A stretch of 64,000 nt of DNA from Cyclobacteriaceae bacterium (GTDB lineage: Bacteria; Bacteroidota; Bacteroidia; Cytophagales; Cyclobacteriaceae): NCBI GenBank assembly GCA_026003355.1, contig BPHC01000005.1, positions 62,001 through 126,000 on the forward strand, read 5' to 3'. Position numbers and translations under genes: made by a program. The notes below the pieces were generated by a model, which saw only the letters and a list, made by a program, of their open reading frames with translations, did no database searches and was not told the origin of the DNA. Within the stretch, counting starts at the first letter, position 1. Each line of letters opens with the position of its first letter. This document shows positions 1 to 7,632 of the stretch, piece after piece.

Positions 1-2121
1 CACCCAGTTAAACTCAAAGTCATAAAAACTAAAAGGCGCTATTTCGCGAAACTCCGGCCGGTTTAGTGTGCGGCCATACACTGCGCGTACCAACATGTTC
101 TCTTTCAGGTTAACGGTCAGGTTGGCCGAAGGCAGTATTCTTTTTACAGGCACTGACTGGTCGATGGCATCGCCCGTGCGGGTAGCGGTGCCCAGCGACT
201 GCACGTTATCTTCTATGCGCGCCCCGCCGGAAAGGGTAAGCACCTTGCCCAGCGGCAGGCTAACCGAAGTGTAGTACGCCTTCAGGTTGTTGGTAGCCGA
301 ATACGAGTCGCTGCCGTTGGTCTGCTCATCTATAATCAGGCCCGAGCCATCAGGCCGGTAAATATTGTCCGGCTGAAACAGCTCATCAACCGGCAGGTAT
401 TCCAGGTTGGTGTCCCAGCCAAAAGCATTGCGGGCGTACCCGATATTACGGGCCAGAAACCTGCGCTCCTTTTTTTCAAAAAAGATGCCGGCCGATACCA
501 CCGGAAGCAGGTTTTCAGAAAGTTTGAGGGTGTGGTCAATGCTTACCGACCCGGTAAAACTGTCTTCGTCCATATTGCCGTAAAAGCGACCCAGAAAGTA
601 CACCTGCGCAGCGCTAACGGGCACATAGGTACGTTCGGTTCCGTTGGTCAGGTCGCGGTCGCGGCGGTACCTGCGGTTATCGGGCAGGTCGCGGTACGAC
701 TTGCCCATGCCGGCCATCCAGTTGATTGTGGTGCGGTCGGCAAACAGTTTGTGTTTGCCGGTAAGCTGGCCGGCATATACGCCTCGGAAAATTTCCTGAA
801 AGCCACCCCAGGTACCGTAAAAGTTACCTTCAAAGTTCTGGCCTTCGCGATAAATGTATTGGGAGTTGTTAATCTGGTTATAAATGTTCCGGAATTCAAC
901 AACATGGTTTTCGTTAAACCGGAAGGCCCAGTTCATCAGTATGCCGGTTCGGGAGTTCTGATTGTTCTGGTCGTCTGTATAGGCATAGATGGCCGAAGGA
1001 GAATTGCTGATGAAGTCGTACTGGTTAAAATCTTTTCGCTGAACGCTGAAGCGGTTGCGGCTGTTGCTCCAGGTTAGAGCCGTAATGTTTCCTACTTCAA
1101 TATTGCCCAGCCGGAATTTGAAGTTTCCGGTAAGCGAGGCTCCCTGGTCGAAGAAAGAATTTACCGTTTTGGGGAGCCAGTCGTTTTTAAGCGAGAGGGC
1201 GGCATTGCGCAACATTTGTTCATCGGTAACCCCGCGCAGGTCGGCCGGAAATACTGCAGGCAAATCATAGGTGCCGCCGTTAAATCCAAAGTTTTGCACC
1301 AGGTTGCGATCGGACTGATAAAACGTTTTAAACGTACTGCCGGAGCGATAGCCCAAGGTATAGCCAAAGGTCAGTCCGGTTTCATCGGGAATGCTTTTGG
1401 TGGTAATTTTTACCACGCCACCGGCAAAGTCGCCGGGCAGTTCGGGTGCAGGGCTCTTGAAAATAAGCATCTGGTCAATCTGCCCGCTGGGGATAACATC
1501 AAAAGCAAATGCTCTGCGGTCGGCTTCCATACTAGGGGCATAGGCGCCATTGAGCAGGGTAACGTTGTAGCGGTCGCTGGCCCCCCTTATCACAATATAC
1601 CGGCCGCCCATAATGGTTACGCCGGGCACCCGCTTTACCACCTCAGCGGCATCGCGGTCGGGCGATCGGCTTATCATCTCGGCCGAAATGCCGCTTACAA
1701 CCAATTTGCTTTCGCGGATTGCCGCCAGCAAGGTAAAATCAGTATCTACCGACCGGGTTCCGCGCACCACTACCTCATTCAGTTCCGAAACATCTTCGGT
1801 GAGTTGTACTTCTATGGTTATGCGTTTTCCGTTTTCTACCTTTACATTTTCTACCAGATGGGTTTTGTACGTAATGTAGCTTACCTGAAGGTTATAGGTA
1901 CCGGCGGGTACGCTGGAAATCAGGAATTTGCCGTCAATGTCGGTTGATGTACCGGTTTGCGTGCCCTGTAGCATTACATTGGCCCCGATTACCGGCTCAC
2001 CGGTGGCGGCATCTTTAACTGTTCCGGCAATGGAGCCCTGGGCACTGGCCCTGAAGCCAAAACCTACTGCAAGAAGAAAGAATAAAACGAAAAGGCAGGA
2101 GCGCATGGCTGGTATTTTCAT
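1..2121 (-). CDS. TonB-dependent receptor with N-terminal carboxypeptidase-like domain (3' end outside window)
   Basis: Outer-membrane receptor for TonB-driven uptake, substrate unknown. The reading frame stays open from an ATG at 2121 to the window edge, giving 707 residues of an incomplete protein. It has a signal peptide ending in RASAQ, a CarboxypepD_reg-like beta sandwich (about residues 27-105, GSIAGTVKDAATGEPVIGAN), then a plug domain with RVPGVTIMGGRYIVIRGASD and GDFAGGVVKITTKS. The barrel follows and continues past base 1. A second ATG at 2106 would start directly at the signal peptide (MRSCLFVLFF), so the exact start is uncertain. MoxR lies 175 bp upstream on the same strand. The plug resembles the CarboxypepD_reg TonB receptor class rather than a SusC; no SusD partner is visible. 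Confidence 0.88.
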   Translation of the reverse strand, partial: MKIPAMRSCLFVLFFLLAVGFGFRASAQGSIAGTVKDAATGEPVIGANVMLQGTQTGTSTDIDGKFLISSVPAGTYNLQVSYITYKTHLVENVKVENGKRITIEVQLTEDVSELNEVVVRGTRSVDTDFTLLAAIRESKLVVSGISAEMISRSPDRDAAEVVKRVPGVTIMGGRYIVIRGASDRYNVTLLNGAYAPSMEADRRAFAFDVIPSGQIDQMLIFKSPAPELPGDFAGGVVKITTKSIPDETGLTFGYTLGYRSGSTFKTFYQSDRNLVQNFGFNGGTYDLPAVFPADLRGVTDEQMLRNAALSLKNDWLPKTVNSFFDQGASLTGNFKFRLGNIEVGNITALTWSNSRNRFSVQRKDFNQYDFISNSPSAIYAYTDDQNNQNSRTGILMNWAFRFNENHVVEFRNIYNQINNSQYIYREGQNFEGNFYGTWGGFQEIFRGVYAGQLTGKHKLFADRTTINWMAGMGKSYRDLPDNRRYRRDRDLTNGTERTYVPVSAAQVYFLGRFYGNMDEDSFTGSVSIDHTLKLSENLLPVVSAGIFFEKKERRFLARNIGYARNAFGWDTNLEYLPVDELFQPDNIYRPDGSGLIIDEQTNGSDSYSATNNLKAYYTSVSLPLGKVLTLSGGARIEDNVQSLGTATRTGDAIDQSVPVKRILPSANLTVNLKENMLVRAVYGRTLNRPEFREIAPFSFYDFEFNWV

Positions 2122-2296
2122 GCTGCAAAGGTGCAAGGCTCCTATTACCGTACAGGTAAGGCAATGTTATAAAATTGTTAACCCCAGGAGCTGTGTAATT
2201 ATTTGGTTTTCAGGTAATCCAAAAAACCAGCACGGTCGCCGGTTAAGCGGTTGTTAGGTAGTTTAAAATTGTCTTACGGAAATATTAAGCCGCATA

Positions 2297-3271
2297 TTAT
2301 TTTACGATGGACACTTTTTCCAGAATGGTTTTAATAATCTGCCAGGGCTTAACGTTATCAGCTTCTGCCTCGTAATTCAGCAAAATGCGGTGGTTCATTA
2401 CATCTACGGCTACCTCTTTAATGTCTTCGGGCAGAACAAAGTCGCGGCCTTTAATATAGGCCAGTGCCCGGGCGGCCAGATGCAGGTTTATGCTGGCGCG
2501 GGGCGAGGCACCGTACTGAATGTACGGGGCAATGTCGTTTAGCCGGTAATCGAGGGGTTTTCGGGTAGCCCACACCAGCTCAATAATGTACTGTTCAAGC
2601 GATTCGGCTATTTTAATGTTGTTCACTTCTTCGCGTATGGAAAAAATATCTTCTTTGGTGAGCAGCGCATTTACCGAATAGTCGAACCGCAGGTTGGAAA
2701 TTCTACGCATTATTTCCAGTTCCTGTTCTTTGGTAGGATATTCTACAAACACCTTCATCATAAACCGGTCGACCTGTGCCTCGGGCAGGGGGTAGGTTCC
2801 TTCGTTTTCTACCGGATTTTGGGTGGCCAGCACCAGAAAGGGTTTATCGAGCGCAAAGGTGGTTTCGCCAATGGTTACCTGTTTTTCCTGCATGGCTTCC
2901 AGCAGGGCCGATTGTACCTTGGCCGGTGAACGGTTAATTTCATCGGCCAGCACTATGTTGGCAAAGATGGGGCCTTTCTTAACTTCAAACCTTCCTTCTT
3001 TCTGGTTATAAATCATAGTTCCTACCAGGTCGGCCGGCAGCAAATCGGGCGTAAACTGAATGCGCGAGAAATCAAGATGGAGTACGCGGGCCAGTGTGCT
3101 AACCGTTAAGGTTTTGGCCAGTCCGGGCACGCCCTCCAGCAGAATGTGCCCGTTGGTAAACAACCCGATAAGCAGGCGGTTTACCATATATTCCTGCCCC
3201 ACTACCACCTTGCTTACCTCGGTAATAACCTGTTTTATCTTTTCCTGCGTTTCGCTAACGGCCATCTGCAT
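2297..3271 (-). CDS. MoxR family AAA+ ATPase
   Basis: Chaperone-like AAA+ ATPase of the MoxR/RavA group, which usually helps assemble or activate VWA-domain or metalloenzyme partners. Walker A GVPGLAKT at residues 47-54, Walker B with DE at 110-111 (LADEINRSP), sensor 1 LATQNP, and the AAA lid with YGASPRA near the C-terminus are all present. Length 324 residues is normal. The frame is open further upstream to 3376, but that would run into the preceding SemiSWEET gene; the ATG at 3271 (or 3265) matches the family N-terminus (VSETQEKIKQVI). The usual companions (DUF58, VWA/Batl genes) are not adjacent, which is a little unusual for a Bacteroidota moxR. Confidence 0.93.
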   Translation of the reverse strand: MQMAVSETQEKIKQVITEVSKVVVGQEYMVNRLLIGLFTNGHILLEGVPGLAKTLTVSTLARVLHLDFSRIQFTPDLLPADLVGTMIYNQKEGRFEVKKGPIFANIVLADEINRSPAKVQSALLEAMQEKQVTIGETTFALDKPFLVLATQNPVENEGTYPLPEAQVDRFMMKVFVEYPTKEQELEIMRRISNLRFDYSVNALLTKEDIFSIREEVNNIKIAESLEQYIIELVWATRKPLDYRLNDIAPYIQYGASPRASINLHLAARALAYIKGRDFVLPEDIKEVAVDVMNHRILLNYEAEADNVKPWQIIKTILEKVSIVK

Positions 3272-3329
3272 ATTGCGTTTGTTTGTTTTTTGCAAGTTTA
3301 CACAATTGCTGCCTGCCGGAAGGCATATG

Positions 3330-3584
3330 TTATTTAAAAGTAAGTTTGAAATAAACCAGCATAGCGCTGAGTACACAAATTACGGCGTTGCACAGAATTA
3401 CCGGCCAGAGCATAAGCTTTATGCCATAAACCAGCCACACCAGCGTGCTGGTAAAAACAATGAGTATCATGGCCAGGCTCAGGTCGCCTGCACTGCGCGA
3501 CCGCCAGGTTTTATAAACCTGCGGAATAAAGGTAATGCTGCTCAGAAAAGCCCCCGCCAGGCCTGTAAGTTCAATCCAGTTCAT
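3330..3584 (-). CDS. SemiSWEET sugar transporter (PQ-loop repeat)
   Basis: Small three-helix PQ-loop protein of 84 residues. SemiSWEETs dimerise in the inner membrane to make a sugar channel. The diagnostic PQ motif is seen as SITFIPQVYKTWRSRSAGD in the first helix and following loop, with two more hydrophobic helices (LAMILIVFTSTLVWLVYGI and the C-terminal AVICVLSAMLVYF). Length is right for a bacterial SemiSWEET. It lies 58 bp upstream of moxR on the same strand and is divergent from the phosphatase gene, with a 45-bp gap between them. The transported sugar cannot be told from sequence. Confidence 0.88.
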   Translation of the reverse strand: MNWIELTGLAGAFLSSITFIPQVYKTWRSRSAGDLSLAMILIVFTSTLVWLVYGIKLMLWPVILCNAVICVLSAMLVYFKLTFK

Positions 3585-3629
3585 GGTACAAGGTAAATAT
3601 TACCGGCTAATGTATTAATTTGATTGGTC

Positions 3630-4313
3630 ATGCAAACCTTTGTGATGGGCGACATACATGGTGCCCACCGGGCCCTGGTGCAATGCCTGGAGCGGGCGCA
3701 TTTTAATTATGCCACCGACCGGCTTATTGTACTGGGCGATGTGTGTGACGGCTGGCCGGAAACGCGCCAGGCCATTGACGAGTTGCTGAAGATAAAGCAT
3801 TTAATTTACCTGATGGGCAACCACGATTACTGGGTGCTGGAGTGGATGACCCGCAACGACCGCAAGGAGATATGGACAATGCAGGGCGGGGCAGCTACGC
3901 TCCTTTCGTATGACAACAGGCCCGATGCCAGGCACCGGCAGTTTTTAAGCGAAGCATTGCCCTATTATATTCTTGACAACAGCCTGTTTGTACATGGTGG
4001 CTTTGATGTGCACAGGCCCATTGCCGAACAGCCGCCGGAAGTGCTTATATGGCACCGCGATCTGGCCCGTCAGGCCCTTGAATGTTATTTTAAGGGAATC
4101 GACACCAAACTGCATGAATACGATGCCGTGTACCTGGGGCATACGCCCATACCCTTTAATAAACCCCTGTACAGTTGCGGCGTATGGCTTATGGATACCG
4201 GTGCGGGCTGGGAGGGTGTGCTTTCCATGATGAACATTGAAACCGGTGAAGTTTTTACCAGCGATGCCGTGCCCTCGCTCTATCCGGAGGTACCTGGAAG
4301 AGCCCGGACGTAG
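3630..4313 (+). CDS. Calcineurin-type metallophosphatase (PrpA/ApaH-like)
   Basis: Cytosolic di-metal phosphoesterase, a probable serine/threonine protein phosphatase or diadenosine tetraphosphatase relative. Ordered motifs GDIHG (residues 7-11), GDVCDG (36-41), GNHD (63-66), a later FVHGG and GHTP supply the metal and phosphate ligands of the PPP fold. The product is 227 residues. The ATG at 3630 gives an N-terminus starting just before the GDIHG strand; a TTG two codons earlier is less likely. The gene converges with the DnaQ/GIY-YIG gene, leaving 8 bp between stops. Substrate is not determined by sequence. Confidence 0.88.
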   Translation: MQTFVMGDIHGAHRALVQCLERAHFNYATDRLIVLGDVCDGWPETRQAIDELLKIKHLIYLMGNHDYWVLEWMTRNDRKEIWTMQGGAATLLSYDNRPDARHRQFLSEALPYYILDNSLFVHGGFDVHRPIAEQPPEVLIWHRDLARQALECYFKGIDTKLHEYDAVYLGHTPIPFNKPLYSCGVWLMDTGAGWEGVLSMMNIETGEVFTSDAVPSLYPEVPGRART

Positions 4314-4321
4314 CCCGGTTG

Positions 4322-5695
4322 TTACAAAGCTTTTATCTGCATGTCGCGCGGATTAAGCAGGTAGGAATTTACCGCCTGCCATACGGCCGGTATGTCCATA
4401 GCGGCAGTAAGTTTTTTGCGCAGCCGGCCGGGCTGGTTAAGCTTTGCCCGGCAGGAGAGAAAGCCATAATAAACCTGCCGGCCATTTTCAATCATTACCA
4501 CAGCCTGTTCGGCAGATGTACGGCCTTTGCCGGCAAGAATAATGGTATGGCGGGCGGCTTCATCGAGCGATTTGAGCATGTTTTGTACGCGCTTGTTGTA
4601 GGCCCGTGGGGTTTCCCGGCCGGCACACGCCCCGCGGCAAAAGCCCGTCTCTGCTTCGCTGCAGGTATGCACACCCTCCTGCAGGCCGCCCAGCCGCATG
4701 CACAACTCATATTGCTGCACTTTTTGCCACAGAAAATTCCAGGCGTCGCCACGGGTGGCAAAGCACATTACCGGACTAGTGTGGCGACCTACCATGCCAA
4801 TTACCAGCCGCAGGTACCCGTTCCGGTCTTCGTAAACAAAAATGCCCCACTCTTCAACACGGTATTTTTGTGCGCGGTTGTATTTGGGCCAGTTTTTTCG
4901 TATTTCTTCGGCTTCGCGAATAAGGGCCACCAGCTCACATCCGGTGGTTTCAAAAGTTATATGATGGATTTCATTGCGTATGCGCGACTGGCTCCACTGG
5001 CGCGATACGCCAGTAAAATGCCCTGCTACTCTTTTTTTAATATGATGGGCCTTGCCCACGTAGATTATGCGGTTGCGGCTGTCGTGAAAAAAATATATGC
5101 CGGGGGCAGCGGGCAGCCGGTCAAACTCCCAACGGGGCAGATTGGGCGGCAAAATGGTTTCGCCCGAGTTGCGCTTCAGCAACTGTTGAATGTACCCCTC
5201 CTTATCCCGTTGCAGCAGGCGGGTAAAAATATGAGCTGTGGCCTCGGCATCGCCACCGGCACGGTGGCGGTTGTGTACCGGTATGCCCAGGGCCTCGGCC
5301 AGACTGCCCAGGCTGTAGCTGCGCAGACCGGGAACCAGCCTGCGGCTTAGCCGCACCGTACATAGTTTTTTGCTTTGCCAGCTAATGCCCGCGGCTTCAA
5401 ATTCTTTTTTCAAAAAGGAATAGTCAAAGTGGGCATTGTGGGCTACAAATATCCGCCCCTCCAGCAGGCGCAGAATATCTTCGGCCACTTCTTCGAAGGC
5501 CGGAGCATCTTCTACCATAGAAGTGGTAATACCGGTAAGCCCGGTAATAAAGGAGGGAATTTTCCGGCCCGGATTAACCAGCGTGTAAAAGAAATCGGTT
5601 ATCTGCTTTCCGTCATGATGGTAGATGGCTATTTCCGTAATGCGGTGGTACGCGGCATATCCTCCTGTTGTCTCAATGTCAACCACGGCAAACAT
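4322..5695 (-). CDS. DnaQ-like 3'-5' exonuclease fused to GIY-YIG (UvrC/Cho-type) nuclease
   Basis: Two-nuclease fusion of 457 residues. The N-terminal DEDDh exonuclease shows D6/E8 in VVDIETTG, HNAHFD with D91, and H144/D149 in HRAGGDA. After a linker, a GIY-YIG domain begins at G199 (PGIYFFHDSRNRIIYVGKA) with the downstream arginine and REAEEIRKNWPKYN segment seen in UvrC N-termini. The C-terminal third (residues 310-457) is a less conserved UvrC-like extension holding a Cys cluster (C.R..C.G) like that of UvrC/Cho. Fusions of this type are known and are thought to act in DNA repair; this role is inferred. The ATG at 5695 is preferred over a GTG at 5722. Confidence 0.88.
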   Translation of the reverse strand: MFAVVDIETTGGYAAYHRITEIAIYHHDGKQITDFFYTLVNPGRKIPSFITGLTGITTSMVEDAPAFEEVAEDILRLLEGRIFVAHNAHFDYSFLKKEFEAAGISWQSKKLCTVRLSRRLVPGLRSYSLGSLAEALGIPVHNRHRAGGDAEATAHIFTRLLQRDKEGYIQQLLKRNSGETILPPNLPRWEFDRLPAAPGIYFFHDSRNRIIYVGKAHHIKKRVAGHFTGVSRQWSQSRIRNEIHHITFETTGCELVALIREAEEIRKNWPKYNRAQKYRVEEWGIFVYEDRNGYLRLVIGMVGRHTSPVMCFATRGDAWNFLWQKVQQYELCMRLGGLQEGVHTCSEAETGFCRGACAGRETPRAYNKRVQNMLKSLDEAARHTIILAGKGRTSAEQAVVMIENGRQVYYGFLSCRAKLNQPGRLRKKLTAAMDIPAVWQAVNSYLLNPRDMQIKAL

Positions 5696-5882
5696 AGCTG
5701 CAAGTAAAGGCGTTTTTTGCACCTTTTGAATGGCATCACCGGCTGAAGCGATGAAAATTACACTTCAATTTTTAATCAGCTCATATCCGGCTGAAATGTT
5801 GATTTTAAAACGTGGAAAATGGATAAAAAAATTGCGAACCTAAAAATAACCACCGACAGGAACTTATCGGTTAATTTTTTTG

Positions 5883-5912
5883 TGTTTATTTAAGTATTTG
5901 CTTAAATAAACA
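5883..5912. promoter_or_regulatory. Perfect 12-bp inverted repeat, probable ArsR-type operator
   Basis: Arms TGTTTATTTAAG (5883-5894) and CTTAAATAAACA (5901-5912) are exact reverse complements separated by 6 bases. The site overlaps the -33 element and lies upstream of the -7 element of the arsR-like gene, where a dimeric ArsR/SmtB repressor would block transcription. Autoregulation is the usual arrangement in this family; binding here is inferred from position and symmetry. Confidence 0.72.
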
Positions 5913-5927
5913 ATTGGACTAATTTTG
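5897..5927 (+). promoter_or_regulatory. Bacteroidota-type promoter of the arsR-merTP operon
   Basis: TTTG (5897-5900), 19 bases, then TAATTTTG (5920-5927), an exact match to the Bacteroidota TTTG / TAnnTTTG promoter pattern. The arsR ATG at 5932 follows only 4 bases after the -7 box, so the transcript should be leaderless or nearly so. Confidence 0.7.
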
Positions 5928-5931
5928 CCAC

Positions 5932-6306
5932 ATGGACAACAACTCTTGTATTCGGCTCCAAGCCGACATTAAGCAGATAAACCGCTGCAGAGATCGCATT
6001 CTTGCGCTTCATGACACGTTTAACCATCTATCTGCCGGACTGGAACTGGCGGGTAATACCGTTCGACTCAAAATTCTGTATTTGCTATATAAGGAAAGAC
6101 GACTTTGCGTTTGCGACCTCAGTGACATTCTGGGTATGACCATTTCGTCTGTTTCGCAACACCTTAGAAAATTAAAGGACAGGAAAATCATTCAGCATGA
6201 GCGGGAGGCACAAACCATTTTTTATTCGCTGACAAAGCCGTATGAAAAATTCTTTAAACCATTCTTCAAAATATTAGACGAAAACAAAATCTTAGAAACT
6301 GTATGA
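5932..6306 (+). CDS. ArsR/SmtB family metal-sensing repressor
   Basis: Winged-helix metalloregulator of 124 residues, predicted to repress this operon until metal binds. The metal-binding helix carries the classical LCVCDL motif with C59 and C61, followed by the helix-turn-helix LSDILGMTISSVSQHLRKLK and the wing (HEREAQTIFYSL). An N-terminal Cys pair (C6, C19) may add ligands. It overlaps merTP by 4 bases (ATGA), so the two are translationally coupled. Regulation of a Hg-transport gene by an ArsR-type rather than MerR-type protein is the common situation in Bacteroidota mer-like cassettes. Codon use is AT-rich like the rest of the cassette. Confidence 0.9.
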   Translation: MDNNSCIRLQADIKQINRCRDRILALHDTFNHLSAGLELAGNTVRLKILYLLYKERRLCVCDLSDILGMTISSVSQHLRKLKDRKIIQHEREAQTIFYSLTKPYEKFFKPFFKILDENKILETV

Positions 6307-6902
6307 AAACAGACAACAAAGTAATGACCGTTGGCATTTTGACAGCTATTTCAGCATCATTGTGTTGTATTACTCCTGTTCTTGCACTCATTGCTGGGAC
6401 GAGTGGAATTGCTTCAACTTTTTCATGGATTGAGCCTTTCAGACCATATTTTATTGGACTGACAATTTTGGTGCTTGCTTTCGCTTGGTATCAAAAACTA
6501 AAACCTAAAAAACAAATTGACTGCAACTGCAACACGGAAGAAAAACCAAAATTCATTCAGTCAAAAATGTTTTTAGGAATAGTAACCGCATTTGCAATCG
6601 TTATGCTTGCCTTTCCATACTATTCAAGCATTTTTTATCCAAAGACAGAAAAGCAATTCATAGTAGTTGATAAATCCAATATTCAAAAAGTTGAGTTTAC
6701 AATTATCGGAATGACTTGTGCCAGTTGCGAAGAACACGTTAATCACGAAGTGAATAAATTATCAGGCATTATGAAATCAACAGTATCCTATGAAAGCGGA
6801 AATGCTATCGTAGAATTTGACAATTCAAAAACTTCAACTGCCGAAATTGAGAATGCGATTAACTCAACTGGCTATTCAGTAACAGATACAAAGGAGAAAT
6901 AA
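6303..6902 (+). CDS. merTP: MerTP: mercuric ion transporter MerT fused to periplasmic MerP-like HMA domain
   Basis: Inner-membrane Hg(II) importer of 199 residues. Helix 1 holds the vicinal Cys pair C21-C22 (ASLCCITP), the cytosolic loop between helices 2 and 3 has C74/C76 (DCNCN), and a third helix is at about 89-112. A heavy-metal-associated domain follows with GMTCASCEEH (C139, C142), equivalent to MerP, and placed to capture metal and pass it to the membrane Cys pair. The gene overlaps arsR by 4 bases and the next gene by 1. No merA reductase follows in this window, so where the imported metal goes is unexplained. Another thiophilic metal is possible. Confidence 0.88.
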   Translation: MKTDNKVMTVGILTAISASLCCITPVLALIAGTSGIASTFSWIEPFRPYFIGLTILVLAFAWYQKLKPKKQIDCNCNTEEKPKFIQSKMFLGIVTAFAIVMLAFPYYSSIFYPKTEKQFIVVDKSNIQKVEFTIIGMTCASCEEHVNHEVNKLSGIMKSTVSYESGNAIVEFDNSKTSTAEIENAINSTGYSVTDTKEK

Positions 6903-7108
6903 TGGAAATCATCTTACAATCAACAATTACTTGCCCAAACTGCGCACACAAGAAAGAAGAAACTATGCCGACAGATGCCTGCCAATATTTTTACGAATGT
7001 GAAAAGTGCAAAACTGTTCTGAAACCTAAACAAGGCGACTGTTGTGTGTATTGCAGTTATGGCAGTGTTGCTTGTCCGCCAATTCAGAAAAACAAAAAAT
7101 GCTGTTAG
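6902..7108 (+). CDS. GDCCVxC-domain small cysteine-rich protein
   Basis: Product of 68 residues with 11 cysteines. Two CxxC pairs (C11/C14 and C33/C36) suggest a zinc ribbon, and the family signature GDCCVYCSYGSVACPP (residues 45-60) follows; the tail ends in CC. Related proteins are known next to MerT-type transporters and some members use selenocysteine; here the corresponding positions are Cys, with no in-frame TGA. Function is unestablished; a cytosolic acceptor or chaperone for the imported metal is a fair inference. The start codon overlaps the merTP stop (TAATG) and an AAGGAG lies 8 bases upstream, a rare Shine-Dalgarno-like site for this genome. Confidence 0.8.
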   Translation: MEIILQSTITCPNCAHKKEETMPTDACQYFYECEKCKTVLKPKQGDCCVYCSYGSVACPPIQKNKKCC

Positions 7109-7132
7109 CAAACAAGCCCGTTCACTAACAGC
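7101..7132. repeat. 8-bp inverted repeat at the 3' end of the mer-like cassette
   Basis: GCTGTTAG (7101-7108) and CTAACAGC (7125-7132) are exact reverse complements with a 16-base loop. The left arm overlaps the last codon of the GDCCVxC gene (stop TAG). It may be a weak transcription terminator without a T-run or a recombination scar at the cassette boundary; the sequence alone does not decide. Confidence 0.45.
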
Positions 7133-7281
7133 GGCTAAGGTGTAAATAATCCTCTGCTAAATATTTTTCTGCAAACTGGCTTGGTTTTGAATGAGGGTTA
7201 TTTAATTAAATTATCCTATTTTTCCCTTCGTGTAGTGTTCATCACAAAAAGATAAATGTTTGAGCTATCGTATTTTTAACC

Positions 7282-7632
7282 ATGCGCAGCGTGCTTTTGT
7301 TTTTATGTAACGGCCTTTCGGTATTGCTGGCGGCTTATTTGTTGCCCGGTGTTCATGTGCGGCACTACGGCCATGCCCTGCTGGTGGCTGCCCTGCTGGC
7401 CCTTATCAATACCGTTATCCGGCCCGTGTTCATTATCCTTACCATCCCCATTACGCTGGTAACGTTCGGGTTGTTTTTGCTGGTTATCAATGCGTTGATG
7501 ATCCTACTGGCCGACTGGCTTGTGCCAGGTTTTTCGGTGCAGGGGTTCTGGTGGGCGCTTTTGTTTAGTTTGGTGGTTTCGCTCTTTAACAGCCTGTTCA
7601 GCGATTTGGTTAAAGGCGGCTACGAACGCTAA
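7282..7632 (+). CDS. PF04020-type four-helix membrane protein (phage holin family IV name)
   Basis: Integral membrane protein of 116 residues with four hydrophobic segments (about 3-20, 29-48, 52-76, 88-110) and the family's typical ALINTVIRPVFIILTIPITLVTFGLFLLVINA core. The family is named after a mycobacteriophage holin, but most members are chromosomal membrane proteins of unknown function, and no phage genes are nearby. Base composition returns here to the GC-richer chromosomal background after the AT-rich cassette. The stop overlaps the convergent GH16 gene by 4 bases. Confidence 0.85.
   Translation: MRSVLLFLCNGLSVLLAAYLLPGVHVRHYGHALLVAALLALINTVIRPVFIILTIPITLVTFGLFLLVINALMILLADWLVPGFSVQGFWWALLFSLVVSLFNSLFSDLVKGGYER

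Noticed and set aside
532-1947. Long plus-strand frames opposite the TonB receptor gene
   Set aside because: They are translations of the antisense strand of a clear receptor sequence and show no family resemblance.
3272-3376. N-terminal extension of the MoxR gene
   Set aside because: It would overlap the SemiSWEET gene and the added residues do not resemble the family.
4319-5350. 343-codon plus-strand frame opposite the DnaQ/GIY-YIG gene
   Set aside because: The minus strand encodes two intact nuclease domains; the opposite frame has random composition.
5852-5880. Terminator-like hairpin upstream of the arsR promoter
   Set aside because: The stem (ACCGA/TCGGT) is only 5 bp with a long loop; not convincing despite the following T-run.
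7101-7132. Integron attC site
   Set aside because: attC sites end with GTTRRRY and start with RYYYAAC; here the arm order is the opposite, and no integrase or second cassette is seen.
7282-7632. Prophage remnant because of the holin family name
   Set aside because: No other phage genes are nearby; the family is mostly chromosomal.
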